Assembly (NCBI RefSeq): GCF_001514495.1
Contig: NZ_BCNM01000028.1
Span: 1-64,000 of the forward strand
Reading direction: 5' to 3'
DNA from: Paenibacillus pabuli NBRC 13638
Lineage (GTDB): Bacteria; Bacillota; Bacilli; Paenibacillales; Paenibacillaceae
DNA: 64,000 bases
The notes beneath the pieces are model-generated. The model had not been told where the DNA came from. It saw only the letters and a list, made by a program, of their open reading frames with translations, and searched no databases. Shown here one piece after another: positions 54,380 to 63,223 of the stretch. The translations under genes and the position numbers were made by a program. Within the stretch, counting starts at the first letter, position 1. Each line of letters starts with the position of its first letter.

Positions 54380-55507
54380 TTAGATCAAGGATGGACGGAT
54401 CAGTACACGAATACCTTTTGGAGCATGTACCGCAACAAGCGCCCCATTCTCACCGTTAACCTTAATCCAGCCCAGACCGGAAATAAATACATCCGACTGG
54501 CTGCCACGTTTGATCCGGAATTCATGTCTGGTCCATTCTGGCATATCTGCTGCATCTTCACGCGTTGGTGGAGACAGTAGTTCCCCCAGATGGTCACGAT
54601 ACAATTCGTCTGCACGTTCCAGCTTCGTCCGGTGAATATCAAGTGCAGTGCTGATAAAACAAGTGAAGGACTGGCGATCCCCCTCAACAAAGTCAAAACG
54701 AGCCATGCCGCCAAAGAACAGCGTCTGACCAGAATTCAATTGATAAACGGCAGGTTTAAGCGGTTTTTCTGGCATGATGGCAGCCAGATCCTTCCGGGAT
54801 ACAATTTCGCTGAAACGCCAAGGGTATACAATTCCCGGCGTATCAATAATAGCTTTTCCATCATCCAGCGGAATATTAACCATATCCAGCGTCGTTCCTG
54901 GATAACGAGAGGTCGTAAGTTCCTGCTCGAGATCGCTGTAATCACGGATCAGACGGTTAATCAGTGTGGATTTGCCCACATTGGTGCCACCAACCACATA
55001 TACGTCACGATCTCCGCGATACGTCCCGACTAGCTCAAGCAGTCGGTCGAAGCCCTGATTTTGCTTTGCACTGCACAGAACAACATCTACGGTACGCAAA
55101 CCTTGTTCTTTGGCTTGCTTCTGCACCCAGTTACGAACCTTGTTCCAGTTGGTTACTTTGGGGAGCAAGTCCGTCTTGTTCACGGCAAGCAGTACCGGAT
55201 TGTTGCCTACAAAGCGCTGCAAACCGGAGATGATGCTGCCATCAAAGTCAAACAAATCAACGATATGGATGACAAGTGCATCCTTATCCCCGATTTTGCT
55301 CAGCAGCGCCAGGAATTCATCCTGATCCACTGTAACGGATGATGACTCATTGTAATTTTTGATACGGAAACAACGCTGGCAAATGACGGGTTCACGATCC
55401 AGCGCTTTCTCGGGGATGAAGCCTGGTAATTCCGGGTTTTCCGTTTGCAGATGCACGCCGCATCCGCTGCACCTTACGGCAATATTGCCGTTATGCGGTT
55501 CTGTCAT
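54380..55507 (-). CDS. yqeH: Ribosome biogenesis GTPase YqeH
   Basis: YqeH (375 aa) is the circularly permuted GTPase needed for 30S assembly. The N-terminal zinc finger has CSGC and CQRC pairs; the permuted order NKTD (LLAVNKTDLLPK), then G1 (GGTNVGKSTLINR), then DTPG is visible. It overlaps yqeG by 4 bp. Confidence 0.97.
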   Translation of the reverse strand: MTEPHNGNIAVRCSGCGVHLQTENPELPGFIPEKALDREPVICQRCFRIKNYNESSSVTVDQDEFLALLSKIGDKDALVIHIVDLFDFDGSIISGLQRFVGNNPVLLAVNKTDLLPKVTNWNKVRNWVQKQAKEQGLRTVDVVLCSAKQNQGFDRLLELVGTYRGDRDVYVVGGTNVGKSTLINRLIRDYSDLEQELTTSRYPGTTLDMVNIPLDDGKAIIDTPGIVYPWRFSEIVSRKDLAAIMPEKPLKPAVYQLNSGQTLFFGGMARFDFVEGDRQSFTCFISTALDIHRTKLERADELYRDHLGELLSPPTREDAADMPEWTRHEFRIKRGSQSDVFISGLGWIKVNGENGALVAVHAPKGIRVLIRPSLI

Positions 55508-56031
55508 TTCTTATTTTCCTCCTCAAGCCATAAGCCTTTCTTGCGCAAACTCGTTAGAGCAATCCGTTCCACGCGCCGATTGAAGCGGGTCATGAAGCCT
55601 TCATCTCCAATGGAGATCGGCAGCACCAGAACCGTATAGAGTCCCAGTCGATTACCTCCAAAGACATCTGTAAGCATCTGATCGCCTACCACAATCGTTT
55701 TTTCTGGAGTTAACTCCATCATTTTCATTGCTCTACGAAACGGAACATTCGATGGTTTGCGTGCACTATGCACAAACTGGATATCCAGTGGCGTCGCAAA
55801 CAGGGATACACGATTCAAATTGTTATTGGACACAATCATCAGCTGGAAACCAGCCTCTTTCACACGTGCGAACCACTCGATCAGTTCGGGCGTAGCATCA
55901 GGGGCTTTGGCTCCAACAAGTGTATTGTCCAGATCAGTTATAATTCCACGGTAGCCTTGAGCGTATAGCTCTTCCAGATCAATGTCAAAAACTGTGTCTA
56001 CACGCAGCTTGGGCATTAACATTTCAAACAA
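55504..56031 (-). CDS. yqeG: YqeG-family HAD phosphatase
   Basis: A 175-aa HAD-superfamily (subclass IIIA) phosphatase with ITDLDNTLVG, MIVSNNN and VGDQMLTDVFGGNR. Substrate unknown. The start is uncertain: TTG 56031 has GAGGTG 6 nt upstream and fits the B. subtilis length, while ATG 56022 and 56016 follow in frame. It is first in the operon. Confidence 0.9.
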   Translation of the reverse strand: MFEMLMPKLRVDTVFDIDLEELYAQGYRGIITDLDNTLVGAKAPDATPELIEWFARVKEAGFQLMIVSNNNLNRVSLFATPLDIQFVHSARKPSNVPFRRAMKMMELTPEKTIVVGDQMLTDVFGGNRLGLYTVLVLPISIGDEGFMTRFNRRVERIALTSLRKKGLWLEEENKK

Positions 56032-56123
56032 AGAAGTCACCTCAGTTTCATACGACACACTATATCACAAATCCGTCTTTCCTGAAAATGCATACAGCCC
56101 TGATGGGATGGGGAAAAAGGAAA

Positions 56124-56151
56124 AACGGGACAGGCGACATCTATGCCCGTT
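56124..56151 (-). terminator. Weak terminator after the transglutaminase operon
   Basis: On the minus strand AACGGG (overlapping the last codons of the transglutaminase gene) pairs with CCCGTT, followed by TTTCCTTTTT. The stem is only 6 bp. Confidence 0.4.
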
Positions 56152-58354
56152 CCGCTTTGAGTTCCTTACGCAGCTTCGAAGCTGTCTGATAGACGGCTTT
56201 CCAGTCATCTGCTGTTACAGACGCTGGGCTATAACGTGTCTGTTCGAACTTCGCGAGAAGTTCCTGAAACGTCGCTGCTGCAGCCGGTTTTGCCTGGCTC
56301 CATCGGGTTACTGATTCACGAAGTGTTTCGTCCCCGCTCCGGGTTAGCCCTCTACGTCTCGCATAACGAATCCAGCGATCGGTCTCCGCCACTACCTTTT
56401 GTTCAGGAGTAAGCGGACCTCCTGTCCGCAGACGAAGCAGGAAGAATCGAAGCGAAAAACGATTACGCCAGAACATGTATGCAACCCACAATACGATGAT
56501 GGCTCCCGCAGCCCAGATCACAAAAGCCGGGATGCCGGATGCAGCCTGCTCAGGTGCAGGAGTCTGCTCTTCTTCTTGTACCGGTTCCTCTTCAGGTTGT
56601 TCTTCTGGCTCATCTACAGGCTGTACGTCCGGTTGTTCCGTAAGCAGCGGCATGTCAAAGCCCGGAGTTGCTTCCACCGGAATCCAGCCATACTCGCCAA
56701 AATAGACTTCAGCCCAGGAATGTGCATCTGCATTCGTAACCGTGTAGGTTGTCTCGATCTCGGCTCGTGGTTGCCGTGGAGCCTGCATATCCGAATTCAG
56801 CGACAGCTGTCCAGGCGCATAGCCTTTTACCCAGCGGGCAGGAATGCCTTCGGAGCGGGCCATCATAACCAGTGCTGTCGAGAAGTAATCACAATACCCT
56901 TCACGAATGTCAAATAAAAATCCTTCAACAAAATCACTGCTTACTTTTCGGGATAAATCCGGATTGTTCGTGTAATCAAAATTTTGTTGTAAGTAGTTTT
57001 GCAGTAATGCCACTTTTTCATACGGCGTATTTGCGGAAGCCGTAATTTCGGTGGCCAGGTCCGTCACCCGATCAGGGAATCGGGATGGAAGCTGCAGGTA
57101 CATATCATCTGCCGGATTGCTTGAATACAGATCATCAAAAGATTTTGTCCGGAGTTCGTCCTCCACAATGACTGGCGCTTCGGATACGATCGTATACGTC
57201 TTTGGATACTGCGGCTGCTGGCGGTCTGTTACGACATGCAGCTCTGCCTGCTCCGGATTCCATAACATCCGGTCCGAATTAGCCTCTCCATTGACTGAAG
57301 TTACTTCAGAAATGGAGTAGGCTCCGAAAAGGATTGGATACACATTGTCATTCAACATCGTTACTTTTTGAGTAACCTGCTTGGTAGTCACGCTGCCGGA
57401 TTCGTCGTTCTCCAGAGCCTGCCCTGCCTCAACATCCTCTGTCGCACCCCGTCCCCGATCATCCCAACCCGTTCCTGTATACTCGGCACGCGTCTCACCA
57501 CGCCAGTAGCTGCGTTCATTGGTAGTTACGGACATGACGGGGGTATAGTCAAAGTTAAATCCTCCGCCCAGCTTATTGTCTTCCCTGCTGTATCCCGACT
57601 CGGTCGCCGTAGGAATGTCCAATGTCCCGTTCCCCGTCTGACTGGTTGAACTTCCGGTATAGTTACGCCACGCCGTATAGGGGTCAGTCAAGGTTGGAGG
57701 TACTTCCGGCATATTCACACTGGCTACGATAATCAAAGAGAATATGATGGCAATGTTGGCCAGTATTTTATAAGGATATCGGATAATTCGCTTCCACCCT
57801 TGTGGATATTGCAGTTGAAAATTACGGAAATGCTGACATACCAGCCAGCCCATTCCCGCAAACATAACCCAGGCGATCTCCATCCAGAGTGGAATCTGGG
57901 TAAAGGAGTCAAGAATCCCCATTGATACAATGTTAATGCCCAGAAACACCAGTATTCGGCGCGTTGTAGTCACCAGACGAAGGGCAGCTTCAAGCATCAC
58001 CCATGCACATAGGGAGAACCAGATGTACGGCGTCAGATGCAGGATAAATTGCTCTGTACGCTCCATTAATGTACCGTAAGGAACGTAAACCGTGTAATCA
58101 ATTAATGTCTTGTGCAGCAGATACACAATGACAACTGCCTTAATTATGGTTCGAATCATCATTTTGAAGGGAAGTATAATTTCCAATACACTGACCGCTG
58201 CAAGCGTCCATAACACCAATGAAGTTGTCTCGGTATACCAGGTTTCCTGTGTAAATGAAATCCACTGCATGCCAATCAGGAAAATCCAGAGCAACGAAGC
58301 TGCATGATACCAGGATCTTTTTCCTGCTGCCAGCTCTTTGCCTTTAGTACTCAT
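56141..58354 (-). CDS. TgpA-like transglutaminase-domain membrane protein
   Basis: A 737-aa membrane protein with about six N-terminal membrane segments (DUF3488), an extracytoplasmic transglutaminase-core domain whose triad is visible as GYCDYFSTA (Cys), DAHSWAEVYF (His) and PVEATPGFD (Asp), an acidic Gln/Glu/Pro stalk (about 590-625), and one further membrane segment with a cytoplasmic DUF4129-like tail. Its substrate is unknown. ATGA overlap with the DUF58 gene and the moxR gene upstream make a standard MoxR-DUF58-transglutaminase operon. Confidence 0.92.
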   Translation of the reverse strand: MSTKGKELAAGKRSWYHAASLLWIFLIGMQWISFTQETWYTETTSLVLWTLAAVSVLEIILPFKMMIRTIIKAVVIVYLLHKTLIDYTVYVPYGTLMERTEQFILHLTPYIWFSLCAWVMLEAALRLVTTTRRILVFLGINIVSMGILDSFTQIPLWMEIAWVMFAGMGWLVCQHFRNFQLQYPQGWKRIIRYPYKILANIAIIFSLIIVASVNMPEVPPTLTDPYTAWRNYTGSSTSQTGNGTLDIPTATESGYSREDNKLGGGFNFDYTPVMSVTTNERSYWRGETRAEYTGTGWDDRGRGATEDVEAGQALENDESGSVTTKQVTQKVTMLNDNVYPILFGAYSISEVTSVNGEANSDRMLWNPEQAELHVVTDRQQPQYPKTYTIVSEAPVIVEDELRTKSFDDLYSSNPADDMYLQLPSRFPDRVTDLATEITASANTPYEKVALLQNYLQQNFDYTNNPDLSRKVSSDFVEGFLFDIREGYCDYFSTALVMMARSEGIPARWVKGYAPGQLSLNSDMQAPRQPRAEIETTYTVTNADAHSWAEVYFGEYGWIPVEATPGFDMPLLTEQPDVQPVDEPEEQPEEEPVQEEEQTPAPEQAASGIPAFVIWAAGAIIVLWVAYMFWRNRFSLRFFLLRLRTGGPLTPEQKVVAETDRWIRYARRRGLTRSGDETLRESVTRWSQAKPAAAATFQELLAKFEQTRYSPASVTADDWKAVYQTASKLRKELKAERA

Positions 58355-59598
58355 ACACTACCTCCCCCCATAACCGTTGGAAGCTCCTGCAAATGGGAAA
58401 CCGTGAAGGAACGAGTTCCTCTTCCGCGCAGCATGGCGTTCCATTCAGCACTCCGGCGGGATTCACTCGTGTCCGTCAGAATATGGCAGGGGGTCATCCC
58501 CCGCGTATCTGCCCATCGCAGCAGTTCCAACACCTTTTCATCCTTCTGGGGAGAAATCACAACAAAATAAGCGCCTTGAGGCAGCTGACGCGTCATTTTC
58601 TCCACACCTGGCAGCAGCCGATTATCCTGACCGTTATATTGGATATCCACCAGATGATGCATCATCTTTTGCCGTTCCAGCAGGCTTTCGCTCGGTGCAA
58701 AAAATGCTGTGATCTCCGACAGTGTCAGCAGTCCCATACCCATCCGTTCTCTGGAGCCATACTCCAGCAGGGAAGCAGCCGTGGATACCGCCAGTTCAAA
58801 GGCCTCACCATGTTCGTAGCTGCCTGCAAGCGCATCAAGCACCAGAATCGTTTTCGGTACAGATTCATGTTCGAACTCCTTGGACTTCCACGTTCCCGTC
58901 TTCGCAGTAGCGTTCCAGTGAATGCGGGAAAGACGATCTCCGTACACGTAATCACGCACGCCATTGATCTGGGTCGTTTCCCTTCGCGAGCGGGTTAGGG
59001 CCGTCTGCGGACCGGATAGCCGTGATTTGCGGTCATACAGCTGCCAGTATGGAATAAATACCGTTCGCGGCAGCACCCGAAACTCTCCTTTGGCCTTGAA
59101 TGTCCCCCGATGCTCGATCAGTCCAAAGATGTCTTCGCTGGCACATTCAGTCTCTGAAAAGACATACTTTCCCCGCTCCAGCGGTGGGGTTTGAAATGAT
59201 AAATCGCCGTACCCTCGCATGTTCGGGATCAGGCTTTCTTTGAAAGACCAGGATTCCCCATTATGCCGATGCAATATCTCGCGCACTACGATATAAGGAA
59301 GTGGCAGAAAGCCCGGAATATTAAGACTTAATTGCACTTGTACCTGGTCACCTGCATGCAGCAATTCTTCATGATCCTGACCGGAAGAGAGCTTGCGCAT
59401 GCCCTGGACACGCTTTACTCCGCTAAACCCGGCAATCGCCAGATAAAGACAAAGCAGGGTCACCATGGACAGCAGCATCAGGGAGGTCTTCCCGCCCTGG
59501 AACAAAACATAAGCCAAACAGCACATCCACACCGCCGCGATGCTCCATACGCGGGGGTGGCGCATTCCCCTTCGGACTGTACTCAAAAGCGGCTTCAT
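58351..59598 (-). CDS. DUF58 domain protein
   Basis: A 415-aa protein with two N-terminal membrane segments and the DUF58 core (REYVYGDRLSRIHWNATAKTG-type motif, here VRDYVYGDRLSRIHWNA), a von Willebrand-like fold partner for MoxR ATPases. Role likely in assembling or regulating the adjacent transglutaminase; not established. The moxR stop is followed at once by TTG-ATG; ATG 59598 is chosen. Confidence 0.88.
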   Translation of the reverse strand: MKPLLSTVRRGMRHPRVWSIAAVWMCCLAYVLFQGGKTSLMLLSMVTLLCLYLAIAGFSGVKRVQGMRKLSSGQDHEELLHAGDQVQVQLSLNIPGFLPLPYIVVREILHRHNGESWSFKESLIPNMRGYGDLSFQTPPLERGKYVFSETECASEDIFGLIEHRGTFKAKGEFRVLPRTVFIPYWQLYDRKSRLSGPQTALTRSRRETTQINGVRDYVYGDRLSRIHWNATAKTGTWKSKEFEHESVPKTILVLDALAGSYEHGEAFELAVSTAASLLEYGSRERMGMGLLTLSEITAFFAPSESLLERQKMMHHLVDIQYNGQDNRLLPGVEKMTRQLPQGAYFVVISPQKDEKVLELLRWADTRGMTPCHILTDTSESRRSAEWNAMLRGRGTRSFTVSHLQELPTVMGGGSV

Positions 59599-59601
59599 CA
59601 A

Positions 59602-60558
59602 TTATTGCCCCATGGAGACGGGCACACGAACCTGCTGAAGAACGGAGTTCAGTACGGCTTCGGAGCTCATGCTGTCCAGTCTCGATTCGGGACGCAGCAC
59701 GATCCGATGGGAGATAACGTAAGGCGCCATCGTTTTCACGTCATCCGGAAGCACGTAATCACGTTTCTGCAAAAAGGCAAAAGCCTTCACGGCCATCATG
59801 AATGAAATGGCTGCTCGCGGGCTGGCGCCCAGCAATACGGATGGGTGGGAGCGAGTTTTGCGAACCACATCAAGCAGATAATCCATCACCGGATCGCCGA
59901 TGAATACTTCCTTGATTTCCTGCTGAATGGCTGATATCTGATCCATATGGGTTACGGATTCAAGCCGGTCAACAGGCTGACCCAACTGATGCTGTTTCAG
60001 CAGCGTTTTCTCGATATCCTTGTCGGGATAACCCAGACTTATTTTCAACATAAACCGGTCGAGTTGCGCTTCCGGCAATGTATACGTACCTTCAAAATCG
60101 ATTGGATTCTGGGTTGCACAGAGCATAAATGGATGGGGCAGATCATACGTGTCGCCATCTACGGTTACACTGCGCTCCTCCATGACTTCCAGCAATGCGG
60201 ACTGCGTTTTCGTCGTTGCCCGGTTAATCTCGTCTGCCAGCAAAATGTTGGTCATGACCGGACCCGGACGGAAGTAAAATCGCTCATCACGCGGGTGAAA
60301 CACGGATACCCCCGTAATATCACTTGGCAAAATATCAGGATTACATTGAATACGGCGGTACTCCCCCCGCATGGACTTGGATAACGCTTTAATTAATTGC
60401 GTCTTGCCTGTTCCAGGTACGTCTTCAATTAGAACGTGTCCGCCTGCAAGCAAAGCTGTGAGCAAAAGTTGAATTTCAAAGGATTTCCCCATTATGCATG
60501 ATTCTAGATTAGAACGAACAGCTGAAATGATTTGGATCGACTCTTTGCGCACAGGCAT
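59602..60558 (-). CDS. MoxR-family AAA+ ATPase
   Basis: A 318-aa AAA+ ATPase with Walker A (EDVPGTGKTQLIKAL), Walker B (LLADEINRATTKTQSALLEVM) and sensor CATQNPIDFEGTYTLPEAQ. MoxR proteins act as chaperones with DUF58 partners, as in this operon. TTAGGAGG precedes ATG 60558; the frame is open another 23 codons upstream without a site. Confidence 0.95.
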   Translation of the reverse strand: MPVRKESIQIISAVRSNLESCIMGKSFEIQLLLTALLAGGHVLIEDVPGTGKTQLIKALSKSMRGEYRRIQCNPDILPSDITGVSVFHPRDERFYFRPGPVMTNILLADEINRATTKTQSALLEVMEERSVTVDGDTYDLPHPFMLCATQNPIDFEGTYTLPEAQLDRFMLKISLGYPDKDIEKTLLKQHQLGQPVDRLESVTHMDQISAIQQEIKEVFIGDPVMDYLLDVVRKTRSHPSVLLGASPRAAISFMMAVKAFAFLQKRDYVLPDDVKTMAPYVISHRIVLRPESRLDSMSSEAVLNSVLQQVRVPVSMGQ

Positions 60559-60694
60559 GTGGTCTAACCTCCTAAAAAAGCATACAGATTTCCTTTTATT
60601 GTACATGATCCACGGTCGCGAGTACACTCGAAGGAACTCACAATTTGTTTCCAGCCGTCAGATTCACCGCAGTTCTCGCATGAATACGACAAAA

Positions 60695-60726
60695 AGAGGC
60701 CCGGATAGAAGTTATCCGAAGCCTCT
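60695..60726 (-). terminator. Terminator of the spoVA genes
   Basis: On the minus strand AGAGGC-TTC-GGATA pairs with TATCC-GG-GCCTCT, followed by TTTTTG; 38 bp past spoVAE. Confidence 0.85.
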
Positions 60727-60764
60727 GCTGACTACTATATAATGGCTGCCCCTGCCGTGCTTGA

Positions 60765-61115
60765 TTATCCTTTGGGTCGAACGACCAATGCCGCGAGAAA
60801 CGAAAAAATAATCGCTGACGAAATCCCGGCGGCAGTCAGATCAAATATTCCGGTAATGACCCCGATCCAGCCCTCTTTCTCCAGTTCCGTCAATGCTCCG
60901 TGCACGAGGGAGTTACCAAAACTGGTAATGGGGATGGAAGCTCCTGCCCCTGCAAACTTGACGAGTGGATCATACAACCCAAATGCATCCGCAACCGCAC
61001 CACTCACAACAAGTGTACTCATGGTGTGCGCAGGTGTCAGTTTAACCCAATCCATCAGCAGCTGTCCTACGACACATATCAACCCGCCAACAATAAATGC
61101 CCATAAAAACTGCAT
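60765..61115 (-). CDS. spoVAE: Stage V sporulation protein AE (SpoVAEb type)
   Basis: A 116-aa membrane protein with about four segments (MQFLWAFIVGGLICVVGQL ..., AGASIPITSFGNSLVHGA). SpoVA proteins form the inner-membrane channel that moves dipicolinic acid into the forespore and out at germination. It resembles SpoVAC in its GAGxxxPxTxFxNS motif, reflecting their shared fold. It lies 4 bp past spoVAD. Confidence 0.93.
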   Translation of the reverse strand: MQFLWAFIVGGLICVVGQLLMDWVKLTPAHTMSTLVVSGAVADAFGLYDPLVKFAGAGASIPITSFGNSLVHGALTELEKEGWIGVITGIFDLTAAGISSAIIFSFLAALVVRPKG

Positions 61116-61119
61116 TCCT

Positions 61120-62136
61120 TTATCCCTCCTTTTCTATGGCTACAGCATGAGCAATACAAGGAATGCTCTCACCCTGCTGGTATGAAAGCGGAGATAACAA
61201 CGCACCAGTAGCAACAACGAGCACTTTCTTGAGTTCTCCCTTTTGCATCCGATTCAGGATGTGACCGTAAGTCACGCTCGCCGAACAACCGCAGCCGCTT
61301 CCTCCAGCCACCACCTGAGGCTGTTTCTCCAGATCATAGATCATCAGACCACAGTCATTGAACACGGTCTGTTCCATCGGTATGCCCTCTTTGTGCAAAA
61401 GCTCCTTAACGATTGGCAATCCAACCGAGGCAAGGTCTCCCGTAACGATGAGATCGTAATATCCGGGTTCAAGTCCTGTATCACGAAAATGGGAAACAAT
61501 GGTGTCCGCCGCCGCTGGAGCCATGGCAGCCCCCATGTTAAACGGGTCCTTGATGCCCAAATCCATGACTCTGCCAATGGTTGCACGGGTCACGACAGGA
61601 CCATCACCCGTACGGGATACTACACTGCACCCGGAACCAGTTACCGTATACTGGGCATAAGGCGGTTTCTGAGAGCCATATTCGGTAGGGTAGCGGAACT
61701 GCTTCTCGACTGTACAGTTATGACTGACCGTACCTGCAAGTACATAGTCTCCGCCACCAGAATCCACAATAAGGGAAGCCAGGGCCAGTGTCTCCATGGA
61801 AGTGGAACAGGCACCAAAGACGCCGAGATAAGGAACGCCCAGTTTACGAGCCGAAAATGAACTGCTGATAATCTGGTTCATCAGATCCCCGCCGACAAAG
61901 AACTGAAGCTCTTCCTTGGTAATATTCGCATTGACTAATGCCATTTGAGTCGCCTGTTCGAGCAGCTTCCGCTCTGCCTTTTCCCAGGTTTTCTCCCCAA
62001 TCTCCAGGTTATCGTATACATAGTCGAAATCGGATGCCAAGGGACCTTGTCCTTCATCCGGACCGACTACAGTTGCTCTGCCGATAATGCGTGGGCGATT
62101 CTCAAACTGCCAGGATTGACGGCCAATTCGTTTCAT
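61120..62136 (-). CDS. spoVAD: Stage V sporulation protein AD
   Basis: SpoVAD (338 aa) is the thiolase-fold soluble component that binds dipicolinic acid. VFGACSTSMETLALAS and VAGGSGCGCSASVTYGH are typical. The ATG overlaps the spoVAC stop by 4 bp. spoVAC-spoVAD-spoVAE(b) is the minimal conserved set. Confidence 0.95.
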   Translation of the reverse strand: MKRIGRQSWQFENRPRIIGRATVVGPDEGQGPLASDFDYVYDNLEIGEKTWEKAERKLLEQATQMALVNANITKEELQFFVGGDLMNQIISSSFSARKLGVPYLGVFGACSTSMETLALASLIVDSGGGDYVLAGTVSHNCTVEKQFRYPTEYGSQKPPYAQYTVTGSGCSVVSRTGDGPVVTRATIGRVMDLGIKDPFNMGAAMAPAAADTIVSHFRDTGLEPGYYDLIVTGDLASVGLPIVKELLHKEGIPMEQTVFNDCGLMIYDLEKQPQVVAGGSGCGCSASVTYGHILNRMQKGELKKVLVVATGALLSPLSYQQGESIPCIAHAVAIEKEG

Positions 62137-62636
62137 AGATGCCCACCTCCGAATCCAAGACAGGCATAGACGATACCCACAATAAACGCGGCTACCACAC
62201 CAAAAACGATAACTGATCCGGCAAGTTTAAACATGTTGGCCCCCACACCCAGCACCAATCCCTCAGCACGATGCTCCAACGCGGCCGAACACATCGAGTT
62301 GGCAAATCCTGTAACCGGTACCGCTGTTCCTGCCCCGGCCCATTGGGCAATTTTATCGTATACACCAAGACAGGTCAGGATAACCGAAATGAGGATCATA
62401 ACCGCAACGGTTGGACTGGCTGCTTCCTTGGATGTCATATCGAACCCGGCTTTGAACGCCTCCTGGATAGCCTGTCCAATGATGCAAATGAATCCTCCCA
62501 CAAAGAAAGCCTTAATGCAGTTTGCCAGGATCGGACGGGCAGGTTCATGTTTTTTGGCGACTTTTTTATATTCCTGTTCATTGATGGACAGGGATGAAGA
62601 TTTTTTTCCATTACCTGACTTCTCTTGAGCTGGCAA
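62133..62636 (-). CDS. spoVAC: Stage V sporulation protein AC
   Basis: SpoVAC (167 aa) is a small multi-span membrane protein, mechanosensitive in B. subtilis, of the DPA channel. AFFVGGFICIIGQAIQ and GAGTAVPVTGFANSMCSAA are characteristic. The start is TTG 62636 with GGGAGG upstream. No convincing sigma-G promoter was found in the 190-bp gap upstream (62637-62825). Confidence 0.94.
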   Translation of the reverse strand: MPAQEKSGNGKKSSSLSINEQEYKKVAKKHEPARPILANCIKAFFVGGFICIIGQAIQEAFKAGFDMTSKEAASPTVAVMILISVILTCLGVYDKIAQWAGAGTAVPVTGFANSMCSAALEHRAEGLVLGVGANMFKLAGSVIVFGVVAAFIVGIVYACLGFGGGHL

Positions 62637-62825
62637 GATGAAGAACCTCCCTTGAAATCAAAATGAGTCAACAGCTAATGAACACTTGTACTGTGTGTAA
62701 CCCTATATTCATTGTTTGTTAATGTTGGGAAGGTTATGTATCCGGCGAATGACAGCATTTGTTTCCAGCAGATGAAGCAGCCGAATTCAGATGAGTAACC
62801 CAGCCGGTTCAGAACTCTGATTCAT

Positions 62826-62909
62826 TTATAAATAAAGCAGAACAATGACGAGCAAAATAAAAAGAACGATACATAGGATGGTTTCATTTCCTTCATCGGG
62901 CGGATTCAT
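62826..62909 (-). CDS. Small hydrophobic protein, YjcZ-like (27 aa)
   Basis: Reads MNPPDEGNETI, then a single hydrophobic segment (LCIVLFILLVIVLLYL). An AGGAGGGAG ribosome site is 11 nt upstream. The IVLFILLVIV core matches the YjcZ/YrzO-like small sporulation membrane peptides seen next to spore genes; recognition is by eye. Its neighbourhood (spoVA) supports a sporulation role. Confidence 0.55.
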   Translation of the reverse strand: MNPPDEGNETILCIVLFILLVIVLLYL

Positions 62910-63223
62910 TTGTTGTCCCAACTCCCTCCTGTTGTCAAGCAAGTGATAAGAATGCAGGGTGCAAACATTTCCTCACTATATGCATATTCAATACAACTGC
63001 TTTGGGACAATGAATTGTGCGGATTTTTGGGGATAGCGAATGATTACAATGAGGAACCGTTCATGCCTGAGATACGTGACATAACCATGGACAATTACTG
63101 GCGCAAGGTTCATACTATAGTGTGACCAGTGGTTAATAAAGCGTTCTTCACTTCCGAAGAACAATCGTCCGGCAGCCGTTCTGCTGAGACCGATCTACAT
63201 ACAAGCAGAGGAGTTGTCGACAC

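Noticed and set aside
62637..62825. Sigma-G promoter for spoVAC
   Set aside because: A GAATA is present but no -10 close to CATAMTA at the right distance; the match is too poor to report.
62910..63125. A 71-codon plus-strand frame upstream of the M42 peptidase
   Set aside because: No clear ribosome site, no recognised family, and its start overlaps the ribosome region of the 27-aa gene on the other strand. Kept as unsupported.
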